In this document: piece by piece, positions 30,705 to 42,197 of the stretch | Layout of the letters: the number at the start of each line of letters is the position of its first letter | Position numbering within the stretch: the first letter of the stretch is position 1 | From: Anabas testudineus | Taxonomy: Eukaryota > Chordata > Actinopteri > Anabantiformes > Anabantidae | Length of the DNA: 64,000 nt | Reading direction: 5' to 3' | NCBI RefSeq assembly: GCF_900324465.2 | Contig: NC_046626.1 | Coordinates: 5,849,459-5,913,458, forward strand | The notes under the pieces: model-generated | Told to the model about the DNA's origin: nothing | Databases searched by the model: none | What the model saw: only the letters and a program-made list of their open reading frames with translations | Made by a program: the position numbers and the translations under genes

Positions 30705-33700
30705 TCACACAAATTTGAGGACAAGCTTCTTGGTTAGAGTATACTTGGGCTCTGGCATTTGTTTTTTGCGCTGATAGTCCCCTTGGCTGACCTCCCTGTT
30801 CACGCGTGTCAGGACAGTCAGAATATCATCGTTCTCCGAGCTGCACAGGAAACACATCACAATTGATTTCACTTACAGAAATTTGAAGTACGATTTAATA
30901 CTATGTAAATGGTCCGCACTTATATAGCGCTTTTCTACCTAGCAGGCACTCAAAGCGCTTTACACTGCATCTCATTCACCCATTCACACGCACAAGCACA
31001 CACACATTCACACACCGATGGCAGAGCTGCTATGCAGCTGACCTGACTCACCGGGGGCAACTAGGGGTTCAGTATCTTGCCCAAGGACACTTTGGCATGT
31101 GACGTGGCAGCCGGGAATCGAACCACCAATCCTATGATTGGCAGTCAACTGCTCTACCTATTGAGCCACAGCCACCCCAATACTATGTCACATCAACAGT
31201 AAAGACACTAAAAGACTCTTCACTAACTGGCACTTACTTGCTTAAATCTGCTAAACTGCTAAAACAAGCTACCATACATAATAATAATAATTTACAGTCC
31301 CTTTCAAAGAGAAGAGAGAAGTTGTGATTATGTGGCATGTGCCCAAACCATCAGACTACCAGTGTGACCTATGTAGTAGATTGTAATTCCTTCACCTCTA
31401 GTTTGTGGTAGTTGGATGTCACTATTGTTTTTACTGTTGAGGTTTTTACTGCTCTCACCTTGCTCTTGTCATCAGTTGCTAATGTTTTACTTGGCTAACT
31501 GGTCTGTGTACACCAATCCATTTCACTCATTCAGCTGTTAGACATCCCATAGTTGTATTAGCAATGCCCAGTGTTTGTGCAGTGTCTCTGATTGTTTTCA
31601 GATTCACAATGACTTGCTTTTCCTTCATAGACAGATCTCTGGTCTTAATTTTGATTTATACTTTTGAACAACAGATGCAGTCTTCAAAGCTAAAACCAAG
31701 AGTAGTTATTAAGAACTATTTATCGAGATAATCAATCTCGAAAGCCACATCTGTAAGGTTGATTGAGTAACAGAAAAAAATGTTCCAATAACACGTTTCA
31801 ATACTTTTCCTCCCCTTATTATTTAGGTGATCTAATACAAAAGGTGCTATGTTCTCTACTGTTTCATATATTTACATGTAAATACAAGGAAATAAAAGCT
31901 TAAATGGATGAATAAATGGATACAATATAGGTAGCACAGTAACTGGGCTCTATATGAGAATGGCGCTCCTTCTAAAGAAGAACTAAGACGCCGAGTTTCA
32001 TGCAAGAACATTTTCCTATTTAACTTGAACTTCCCATTTAACTGACTGCACAGACTTCGTGAGTCCATGATATTTGATCATTAATATATTTAATGCCTCT
32101 TAAACTGCCATATGTGACAACCTGATCCACTTAATCTGTGGTAAAGTTTAATTTACAAAGACATTGCAGAGCTTCAAGTCTGCTAGACTGGTAGTCTGCT
32201 ATCAGAAATAAGCAAACTTATTCACATTGACTCTCAATACATGACTGATATAGCACGTCAAAGATAAGTTACTCAACTTGTTTGCGGCTTACTGCAATTA
32301 TATACAATATCTAAAAAATCTGACATTTTATTTGTTTTTGTGTATGAACTTGACATAAAATGATTAATAAATAATAATATAAAAAGAGCTGTCTGTCCAC
32401 AGGGGCTGTGGTGAGGCAATCAGAGAGGTTGCATGGCACAGGTCACCTGTGTTGTGAAAGCACTCAGAGAATAATAGTTTACAAAATCTCCCTACCACAC
32501 CCAGTCCTGTAAAAAGGGCTGGGAAAATATATAAGAGTACAGTAAAACCATGATCTATAATCTACATTCTATATTAGATAAGTTATCATCTTTTATGATA
32601 GTTAGTGGTGAAACTGGGGTCCAGCTTGGTTTTACACAGAGGCTTAGTTGAAAAAAGCAGCCTAATTCTTTTAACTTTGTGTGGTGTGATGACTCTCACC
32701 TTTTAGATGCTGATCTTACAAGCTGTCTGCACAGCTCTTGGATGTAAATGGAGCCTGTGGAAGTATTACGAAAAGACTTGTATTCCGGCACAGTGGCCAT
32801 TCCCATCAGGAAATCTGCATCATGAGGGATTGTCTCGACAGTGACACGACCTGCATCATCCTCGAAGACGCTTTGTTCGTTTTTCTTCTCCTCCTGCCTT
32901 TGCTTCACAGGACATGGTATGGCTCCTCTCTGGAAGTCACTTCCCTGACACGCCTGGATGAAGAACAATTTGGGCTTCCTTGCCAAGGTAGGAGCGTTCC
33001 CACTTGTGAAGGGCTGTGTCAGTTCTCTCAGGGACACCTCCAGTCCATCAGTCCCAAAGACGCTTCCTTTTTCTCCATGGGAGAGTACACATACCACCTA
33101 AGATCAGTGGTAGATACATATGAACAAAATTTGAGTTATATCTCAGTTGAACTTGCAAATCAGATATATTTCAAAATCACACATAATGAAATCTAGCTGG
33201 AGGTAAAGGTGAGATCATGCTATATGCATGCAATTGCAGAAACCTGCATGTTACCAAGTTTTTTAAAAGCAACAGGTTTTTGAGTAATACTCCTATTCCT
33301 CTTTATTATTATTACTTTATTATTAAGAATTGTGAGGCTATAGCCAGCAGCTAGTTAGCTACTTTCAAAATGCCGAAATATAACTTTAAACTGTGTGATA
33401 TTGCTTACCAAAGCATCATGATTAAAAAAGTCTGTTGCACCCAACTCTTGTATTTCAGACCTCATTTTTTTTGCAGTCAGGTTTTTGTGTACCACCATTT
33501 TAAATCCAAGGCGACTGAACACTGAGCGCAGAGTGCCTGTTCACATATAAGAGAAGGACAATGAAGAATACAGTTACATTTTTTATGTACATCATATTAT
33601 ATTTGGTAAGTTTTAATTCTGTGCAACTTTAAGCTGGTGCAAGCCGTAACATAAATCAGATCACATGGCTGGTAAAATTTAGGAAAACATACTCTCATCC

Positions 33701-35758
33701 TGATGAGATCCTCTTCGTTCTTTCAGGCCTGATGCTTCCTCGAAGACCTCATTGTTGATGACCACACACAAACCACGAGGGTTATGATTCAGAATGTAGT
33801 ACTCCGTCTACAGGGCACACAAACACCCACATGGACAAATCAGAAACATGTTCTAATAAATGAAGAATTGAATGAAGTGGTTCTTGTGTGAATGGTTACC
33901 TCATCAGGAGGAGAAGAGGACTTTGTTTGAAGTGGTTCTGCATCAGAGTAGACAGGCTCTCCATCTGAAGAACAAAAACAGCAGAGACCCACATCCCTTG
34001 TAATGTGTATAATAAAGATGATAACAGGAATGTGAATATTCCCATATAGGAGTGATTAGGAGGTTTTGAAGCTATATTATATAGCTGTAATTAAATGATT
34101 AAGGTTTTTATTGGTAAATACAAATTATTATTATTATGTGATATCATTTGAATGATATGAGGAAATAAGACTCACTAGGCTGAGTCTCAGCTATTGACCA
34201 AGTAGGTTCTGTTGACTGATGGGTGAATCTCTGTTTAAAATGCCAAAAATAAAACCTCAGTAAATTCAGTGAGTCAGTAAATTCACTTTCTGGAAGATTC
34301 AAAATATAATAAATAAAAATATTTACACACACACACACCTGGTCATCCATACTGAAATGAGGAGGTAACCTGATTTGCTCCGGTTGGGATAACCCTGCAC
34401 AGAGTACAACCACCTGGTGAATTTTACAGTAATGTCACATTTAAACATGCTTTTAGCTTTTAGTGAGAGACAGAATCTCACCTTCTCTGTAGCGCTGTAC
34501 AGTTGATGCCAGCTGCTGATCAAATTCCTGCAGTATTGTTTGCAGCTCAGTAAGCTTTGTGTTTGACAATAAATCAGCCTTTTCCATTTCTACAAACAAA
34601 TCCAGTGCTGTCTGTAAGAGAGAGACTTATGTGTGTGAGTGTCTGTGTGCGAGACTTTGCAGTTGGATGGCAAAACTAGAAATCACTCATCCTGTTGTAA
34701 ATGTAGCTAAGGGAGATTTGGCTTTCTTTAAATAATCGATTAAAAAAAGGTTAAAAACCAACCACACAAAATGCAATATTATTTACCACAGGCAAAAGTT
34801 GCAATTTTGATTTACTTAATTGTTACTTACATTTAAAAATTCAATAATAATGTTTTATTAACATAACACAGTAAAGAGAATTTAACAATGAACTATACAT
34901 AGCTCCTAATGGTTTTTTCATCATTTTGTTTGTAACTGTGGGTGTGTTCTTACATCACATGTCTCTATGTTTCTTTTGCCCAACTTGTCGTTCAAAAGAA
35001 ACTTCATTTTTTCAAAATTCTCCCGAGTCATGTCCTCATAGATTTTGTAGAGCATCACCCTGACAGAAAGAAAAGCATTGTGGCAGAAAGGAAAAGGACA
35101 AACAAAAAAACACAAACAAAGACTCTACATTATGGAAATAAAACTGACTGTACAGTAACTGCCAAATTATTGTCTCTGCCAGAACTAGTGATGTTCTTAC
35201 TCATTTTACCTGTAGGCTGACAGGGTAGGATTTGCACCAGTTTCCTGTGGAGGCCTGCTGTCTGTCTCCAAAAGATTGAGGAGATCTGGTCGACGGATAG
35301 TCTCGAGCAACTGAGAGAGAAACGAATAATTGCTGAGCAGATCTTTTTCTTCTAGCTTCAAGAACAGATCTTTTGCATCCCGAACCTGTATAAGAACAAG
35401 CAAGAAACACACTATCAATGGTTTACAAAAAATTCAGAAGAAAAACCTTGACACGAGTGAAGGCAAAAAATAAGAGAAATTCAGTTCATAAAAAAAGTAA
35501 GCAATGGTCCACTATACTAGAGCTTTACTGTTACACAAATAATTGACATTATACATGTCAGGGGAAAATGTAAAACAATAACCACAAGACACGTATTGCG
35601 CAGTAAGGTAACATTATATTTCAGTGTACAGATGTTGACGTTCTCACCCCCTCCAGTTGTTTTTTCTTGACAACATCGTGACACAGGAAGCAAAGTTCTG
35701 CCACCTCGGAGGAGTCCAGCTCCTCATCTATGCGGGACAGCTTCACTCTATCCATCAT
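30705..35758 (-). CDS. casp8: Caspase-8 with two death-effector domains, 491 aa
   Basis: Minus-strand exons: 35758-35648, 35385-35210, 35059-34954, 34611-34482, 34394-34339, 34230-34176, 33964-33900, 33807-33693, 33536-33409, 33097-32700, 30840-30705. They give 491 aa (human 479). This is the initiator protease of death-receptor apoptosis. DED1 spans about 1-80 (VAELCFLCHDVV patch; EEKDLL and IRRPDLL). DED2 spans about 96-172 (NFEKMKFLLNDKL; MEKADLL). After a linker, the protease domain has YILNHNPRGLCVVINN, the catalytic His in VLSHGEKG (His321) and the catalytic Cys in QACQG (Cys364). The interchain region is Asp-rich (EDDAGR; PHDADFL), and the p10 end is QMPEPKYTLTKKLVLKF. Two adjacent Met codons open the frame (35758, 35755). 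The last intron is 1.86 kb and holds a SINE. A CARD relative and a decayed copy lie upstream in the same orientation. Confidence 0.96.
30897..31188 (-). mobile_element. tRNA-derived SINE with intact 10-bp target duplications
   Basis: The body (30907-31178) lies in the last casp8 intron. Read on the minus strand it begins with a tRNA-like head with an A box (TGGCTCAATAGGTAGAGC) and a B box (GGTTCGATTCC), then a body (GTGTCCTTGGGCAAGATACT). It ends in AGCGCTATATAAGTGCGGAC. It is flanked by perfect AATACTATGT direct repeats at 30897-30906 and 31179-31188. The perfect duplications suggest a fairly recent insertion. Confidence 0.85.
31300..31900. repeat. Degraded dispersed repeat in casp8 intron 10
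   Basis: Shares the ATGTTCCAAT, CAATACTTTT and ACAAAAGGTGCTATGTTC blocks (31788-31880) with the repeat at 19240-19490. The portion from 31300 to 31780 has a transposon-like look but no readable ORF. Class uncertain. Confidence 0.4.
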
Positions 35759-36513
35759 ACCCACACTGACTAGCACTGGTCTGCTGCTCAACTCACAGCT
35801 GTCTATAGGTCAGGACTATCAGAGAAACAGAAACATGTTAGGAAAAAAAAAAAGATAGAATAGTAAAGATAGAATAATAACATTATTTAAAAACAAATCA
35901 ACAAATACTTCGAAAGTATGTAAAGAAGCACACATTATGAAATACACTCCAAAGAAATTGTATTGCAGCACTTAAAAACACATTTATACTTGATGTGATT
36001 GGATTTTATCTACATTATGATTAATGAACAGAAATCCACATTATCATACTCGCAAATTGTATTTTAAACTGCTTTTGAAAGCCTTTTTAATCGAATGACA
36101 TTATTACCATTAATATTGTGCCGCTATTTTATGACCCTCATTTTCATTATGGTATGGCTAAGTATGTGTCTAATAATTAAAATAATTATCAACATAATAT
36201 AATAGGAACAATTTTTGGAATTGAATTTTGGACTTTCCGTGCTAACTTTCACAGGACTGTGACATAACCTTAGTAAAACAACACCCTGACGTTTGTTTCA
36301 CTCAACAAAGTTAAAGTTTTATATTCAACTTAATATTTTTACTCGTGACTAAACGTCGCTAACACAACAATATGTCATGTATGACATGTAAATAGTTGTA
36401 AAATAGAGATGTAGAAAGTGTGGCGTTATCACTTATCGTAAGTTAGCTAGCACAGCTACTTAGTACTTCAGGTGGGGTAGTTAGCCTTCACTAACGTATG
36501 ACGTTACAACTTA

Positions 36514-36600
36514 CCACTGTAAACTTGTCACTGACAACGTGTGTCCAAAAACCGAAACGACTCGCCTTCCTTCAGTAAACAAAAATGTTTTAGAGAGCCA
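36514..36600 (-). other. Putative noncoding first exon of casp8
   Basis: On the minus strand a donor (TTTACAGTG followed by GTAAGT) lies near 36514/36513. The coding exon has an acceptor (TCTCTGATAG) near 35815, so a noncoding first exon spliced over about 700 bp fits. The 5' limit is approximate. Confidence 0.4.
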
Positions 36601-36666
36601 AAGTTAAGTCCGTTTTACTTCACTGTATCTTTTCTGCCTTCATTCGCTCGCTTCACTGTCTGTTTT

Positions 36667-36678
36667 AGTTTTACTTTC
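36667..36678 (-). promoter_or_regulatory. ISRE-like element upstream of casp8
   Basis: AGTTTTACTTTC (GAAAGTAAAACT on the minus strand) matches the interferon-stimulated response element GAAANNGAAACT with one mismatch. It lies just upstream of the putative casp8 first exon. Interferon control of caspase-8 is known in mammals; function here is inferred. Confidence 0.35.
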
Positions 36679-37111
36679 GGTGCTGCTACCTTTTTACTTT
36701 ACAGTCACTTCCTCTTGGACCTTCAAAATAAAACCCTTGTTTTTGCACAATCAAGACACAAAGGTGTTAGAAGTGTTGTCATTTGTGCAGAACATTTGAA
36801 ACAGACCTAACTACTTGAAAATCAAAGGCTTGAAAAGCGCTGCTGAGCTAGGTATTTTCGTTAAGCCTGCGTATCTCTTATTTCTTTGGCTGCAACTGTT
36901 TGGCCCAGGCACGACTCACAGTGTATCAAAAATAAAATAAAACCACAACCGCTGTTTGAAACAACTTTAATCAAGATCTCACAACTCAGTGAAGCTTCAG
37001 GTTTGAAAGTTGACAAAACATTTTCGAAACTGCGCTGTAAGTTGAAGTGATATGTGTGAAATCAGAAAAATACAGTTTTTAAACATGTGAGACGGGCCCT
37101 TGAATGAGCTT

Positions 37112-39804
37112 TCAGAGTTTATGATCTTTCGTGCGTGCTTGTTGAGGATGGTGGGATAAAAAAGGGAGAAAGTACTCTCTGGCAAATTGGAAGACATCCT
37201 CTGGTTTCCTCAGCAGAAGAAACTGCAGGAAGTCAGATATGAGGGCACGGATCTCTGGATGCTGTCTCAAGTATGAGGCATGGTCTGCCTTTAGCTCCTC
37301 CTGCAACAAGGAGACATACACACACATACATATTTTAATTTTTAGAAAATTACATTAGACATATTGAAAGATAGAAAAAACGTTAGTTAAATAATAAAAA
37401 GTTAAATAATAACCCAGTTTCACCTTTCTGTCCAGGAACTTTGATCGCATCTGCATGTCTTCTTCCCATGCCAAAGGGATTTTATCAAAACCTGACAAGC
37501 ACACGCACGCATACAAACATTATGAATTTTTTCATTCAGTGAGTATTAACTATATATGTGGAAATGATTACCTTTTTCTAACTGGGGTGAAAGCTGCAAA
37601 AGCCTCATAGTGACTGGTGATCCCACCACTACTCTGTTGACCAAGTGCCTGATCAGAGCAAACAAACAGCTTTAGAAATTAATTTACTTCATTTAAATTA
37701 AGTAATTATCAGATCTTTTCACAAAGTGAATGAAGTCATGAATAGACTTGTTGTACATAAAAAACAAATCATCCCACTCTCACGGTTTATTCATGTATAG
37801 TAGTTAAGATCATGTGTTTGCTTGGCGTTTAATTTTTTAGGTTTATCTTGATACTGTGGCTGTGATAAGTGACTTCCAACAAATTATCATAACGTACTGT
37901 CATAGATATGTTTTGTCTCTATTTGTGATAGACTGGTAACCTGTCCAATTTGTACCCTCACTGGGGATACACCCAAATACTGTGCAAGGATGAATTTTTG
38001 GACTATTATTTGTGGCTACTCAATAAAGCAGGCTATTACTTCAACTTATCACATCAACAGAATTCTGAAAAGTGATCATAAATCTTTCATTCTTTAAACC
38101 TTCCCGAATAAACTACATTGTTCAATTAATGATCAAACTTTTAACACAACAAACAATTAATAATTTAACTCTTGTATACTACTTAATAAGGGGTGCAAAC
38201 ACAGAAAGTCATGGAAAATCCTGTTTGGTCCACAATGGTGGCAGTAATTTTTCTAAAACATTAAAGACACCAAGAGAGAGTCTTTGAGCTTACCCATCAT
38301 CCAGGAAGTAGCACTGCCATATAGTGGGTCTGTTCTTATAGGACTGAACAACCCTCTCCACCCCGAACACCTCCACAGTCTCACTCTCAACCTCCAGCTG
38401 CTTCAGAGCCAGCTCACTCTGACCGCAGACAGACACGCAGAGTTCACTCTTAAGACAAGTCACTGACTGACCAAAACATCTTCTACATATATGTAATTAC
38501 TTACAAAAGTGGTGTGGATGATGTGTAAGTCCTGGTCTAAGGAGATGAAGGTCATGTGTTGTGGCACCTTCTTCCTTAGAGCAATCAAACGCATCAGCAG
38601 CAAGCTGGAACCCTCTGTTACCAGTCCTCTTAGGACAGACATGGGATAACAAACACTCTCCTTCGTCACCTCCTGTACACACACATTCACACACAAGTGT
38701 TTTCTTTCTACAAGCTAGAATTTTATGGAGGCTGGTATAACATCAAATTATATGAGAACCAAACTGTAACAGGATTAAAGATCTGAATTGTTGAACAGAT
38801 ATTTACATACCAACTTTAGGTAAGGAGACAGGTAAAAGCTTTGTTTAACTGTCTGTTTCAGATTTTAGGTTTTTTGTTTTTAATAACGACGGAAGCTATG
38901 ATAATCACAAGGGCTGTGTTAGACCTTCAGTGCTGTCGTGTCATGTTTTCAGACAGCTGACTCTCACTGCATCGTTTCTTCTCTCACCTCTCCTACAGTG
39001 GTAACTTTATTGATCACCATCTGCCCATCCTGCTGCACCATGTGACACCTCTTGTTCAAACTGTGGCTTTCAAGCTGAAGAAGCGTGGAGATGCAAAATA
39101 AAATCAGACATATGGCATATGGCATGTGGCATATGAGGGAATACCCGATATAGAGACACTGGTGTGTGTGTGTGTGGAAATGCTGAAATAACTTACTTTG
39201 ACATACTCATGGTATTCTTCCTCCAGCACCTCCAGATCAGAAGTTAGGTAGACTAAGACAAAGCAAAGGATATGAAAACAAAGACAAATTTGGAAGTGCA
39301 GTGCATGCAGCACTCGCCTCTCCTCACCTGTCACTGTTGTTCCACAGGGGGAATCATCAATGGCTCCTTGGCTCTGAGCATGCAGCAGCATACAGGGCCG
39401 CTGGACTCTCCTGGCAAACTCCACGGTCACACTGAACTTCCCCAGGTCTCTGCCGCTCTCTGACACAGTCACCAGAGAGTCCAGAAACACACACCTCTGC
39501 AGCTCTGTTGGCTCTGAGAAAAGTGGAGGACTTATTAGCATGGTTCATTTCTGATGCTTAGATACCAAACGTCTGCTTCTGCTTTTCACCATGAAATGCT
39601 GGTAGACAGTTTTATGTGGCTGCTCAAGATGTGCCATGAGCAGATGGTGTGTTAACTCTCTTGCTGGCACAGAGAGGGACACTCACCGATGCTGGACATG
39701 AATGTGAGAGCTTCGTCAGAAGCTTTCAGCTCCTCTCCGGGCTCCGCTCCTTCAATCCCCGCTGAGGCACCGGCAGGAGTTTCCTCTTCCTCCGGGGGTT
39801 CCAT
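37112..39804 (-). CDS. catip: CATIP (ciliogenesis-associated TTC17-interacting protein), 357 aa
   Basis: Minus-strand exons: 39804-39687, 39513-39328, 39252-39197, 39074-38988, 38672-38505, 38418-38294, 37648-37572, 37491-37424, 37300-37112. They give 357 aa (human CATIP 387). CATIP binds TTC17 and promotes actin polymerisation during ciliogenesis. Features: an acidic N-terminus (MEPPEEEETPAGASAGIEGA), then the globular CATIP region (LQRCVFLDSLVTVSESGRDL; LEEEYHEYVK; GSSLLLMRLIALRKKVPQHM; VERVVQSYKNRPTIWQCYFL; DDGHLVNRVVVGSPVTMRL). The C-terminal segment ALISDFLQFLLLRKPEDVFQ plus FAREYF is the RIIa/Dpy-30-like dimerisation motif common in ciliary proteins. In human CATIP lies near PNKD and TMBIM1 at 2q35, which supports the call; here casp8 sits between. 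A minus-strand ATTAAA is at 36966-36971. The gene lies between two caspase units, and part of exon 2 recurs in the decayed copy at 41.7 kb. Confidence 0.93.
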
Positions 39805-40439
39805 GGTTAACGATACTCCTTATAGTAAATAGGTTCCTAAGTAGTCAAACAGCTTCACAGGACAAAATATCGATCTAATGTGTTATCATTTTGACGGTGA
39901 ACCGTATTTTCTGGTTTGCTGCTTCTCTTCGGATACGGAAAAGTCCAACCACTCTGAGTTGTCACGGCAACGACGCCGCCGTCACGTAAAGACGGTTGCA
40001 TGTGCGCAGCCGAATTTGGAAACAGGTTACCGTAACTGTCAGCACCAAACAGCCACGGAAATACACGTTAACACTGAGATAAAAAATTCAAATGTTTAGA
40101 TCATAAAAAGTTATAAAGTCTGATCAGATGCCCTTGTTAAAAATATAAAAACGAAACAAAGGAAGATTTTCAATAATTAGGATCTCAGGATCTTTAGAGT
40201 CATCATCCACATTAAGAATTTAACTGGCTACTTCTATTCGTAATCATTTCTTGTGATGATATAACCACTACAGCACAGGGTTTGTGAAATAGCAGGTGAA
40301 ATACAACCTAACTTAACTTAACAATAACTTTTCACAATATGTATATGTGTTTATTTTCATGCATGGTATTAGGGAATATTTACAAATGTGATAATTAATG
40401 TAAACAGCACAAGACCCAATATGTTTTTTGACTACAAGT

Positions 40440-41345
40440 GAACTGCAGGAAACTGGGGTCCAGCTTGGTTTTACAGACAGCCTTGGTTGGACAAAGAAGC
40501 CTAATACCTATAATTTTCAGCTGATCTTTCCAGCCAGTAAGAGTATTTTGAAATGACCAGCATTCTGGCACAGTGGCCTTTCGTAGCAGGAAGTGTGCAT
40601 CTGAAGGGACCGTCCTGCTGAAGACATGATCTGCATCTTCCACATCATCCTGTGCTTCCCATAATCCTGTGTTGGCCATAGAGAAACTGCTATAAATCCT
40701 CTCTGGTAGTTGCTTCTCTGGCCTCCCTCTACTAAGAACAATTTGTGTTTCTCTGCCAAAGTGAGGGCTTTCCCGCTCCTGAAGGGCTGTTAGTTCTCTC
40801 AGGGACACACCCAGTCCATTAGTCCCAAAGACACAGCCCTGTTGTCCATGGGATATACCAACTAAGATCAGAGATAGAAACACTTTGAATCTGTGCTCAG
40901 TCTATGTCTCAATATAGCTTGCATATTAGGCATATTTGTAAATAATGGATAGAAAATTCAGCTATTATATGTAATTTTAAATACAAACACATCACAAATA
41001 ATAAGAGAAACTTCCAGATTAACCATACTTTTTAAATGAATGACAGCACTATTGTGAACTGTCTTAAAGAAATGTCACTTTGACAAAAAAAGAAATTCCT
41101 CTCTTGATGAAGTGGTATGATGAGGTAATCTGATTTAATCTGGCTGGGTTAATCCTGCAATAAGCACAATCACCTGGTGAATTTTACTGTAATGGCACAC
41201 TTAACTGTGTGTGTGCTTTTTGTAAGGTGGTGCATCTCACTCTTTCTGCAGCACTGTACAGGTGATGCCAGTTGTTGATCAAACTCCTGCAGTACTGTTT
41301 GCAGCTCAATAAGCTTTGTGTCTGTGTTTAGAGGCTTTGCAGTTG
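40440..41345 (-). pseudogene. Decayed tandem copy of casp8
   Basis: Segments match casp8 in order and orientation. 40443-40515 matches the sequence after casp8 exon 10 (GAAACTGGGGTCCAGCTTGG is shared exactly with 32609-32628). 40540-40870 matches exon 10 (minus frame: ISHGQQGCVFGTNGLGVSLR, but the QACQG active site is gone). 41106-41200 matches the exon 5 region, and 41236-41340 matches exon 4. Exons 6-9 and everything 5' of exon 4 are missing. Frame breaks and the lost catalytic Cys make it a pseudogene. Confidence 0.9.
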
Positions 41346-41719
41346 CATGCAGAACTAGAAATCAGTTCTGGTTCTGTGAAAATATAAATTTCTAAATAAT
41401 AAACCAAAAACCAGCATCAGCATCCTGGTGCATGCCACATAACCAAGCAACATCCCAGTTTCAGTCTAGCTGGGGACCTTTGTTACATGTTATATCCATT
41501 TCTTTCTTTACTCAGCAGTAGCTTGCTTATAATAATAATAATAATAATAACTAAATCATATTGACAGTTACTTTTTTTCATGTTATCAGTCAGATGACTC
41601 AATGCAAAATGAAATAATTGAGAGAGGCATAAGAATGTAAGGCAGATAGGCACCCATATGTGACGTGTGATATAACTGAAGACACAGACACATCTAAGTT
41701 TAACACCTGCCTGTCCTCA

Positions 41720-41900
41720 CCTGAAGTCTCTAATGGCTCCTTGGCTCTGAGCATGCAGCAAAAACTTCTGCAGGTCTCCGCCACACAATGACACAATCAT
41801 CAGAAAATCTGGAAACACAAACTTACTGCCCTGCAGGCTTCTTAGAAAAGTGTGTTTATAGTATATGAGGACTGCTAGTTATTAGCAGTCCTCATATACC
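41720..41900 (-). pseudogene. Decayed tandem copy of catip exon 2
   Basis: 41735-41760 repeats AATGGCTCCTTGGCTCTGAG and the following GCATGCAGCA from catip exon 2 (39359-39388). 41770-41851 continues with a deleted version of the rest of the exon and its acceptor (CTTAGAAAAG). With the casp8 piece just to the left, it shows that one tandem duplication copied both genes. Confidence 0.85.
41861..41899. repeat. Perfect hairpin at the edge of the catip copy, 17-bp arms, 5-nt loop
   Basis: GTATATGAGGACTGCTA (41861-41877) is the exact reverse complement of 41883-41899, with loop GTTAT. The corresponding place beside catip exon 2 (39523-39545, GTGGAGGACTTATTAGCATG) has a related but unduplicated sequence. 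Confidence 0.9.
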
Positions 41901-42197
41901 ATACAATTACTGCTAAAACTGTGGTGACTTTGTAGTACAAACAAATGTCCAGATACAATAAGTGTTTGAAATCTATTTATTTAATCAGAAATAACAAGTT
42001 TTCTTAAAAAAAGCTGCATTAAGATCAGTTTGGGATGTTGCTGGATGGAATTATCATACAGTACTTTGAACTTTGTTCTCTGATGAAAATCTGTGACAGT
42101 ACAGACAAAAGAGAAACAAAATATAAACCATTCAGACGAGTTAAGAATACGTCCTTAATTAAGTCATAAAGTTGACTGTGGTTAAATGATGTGCGCT

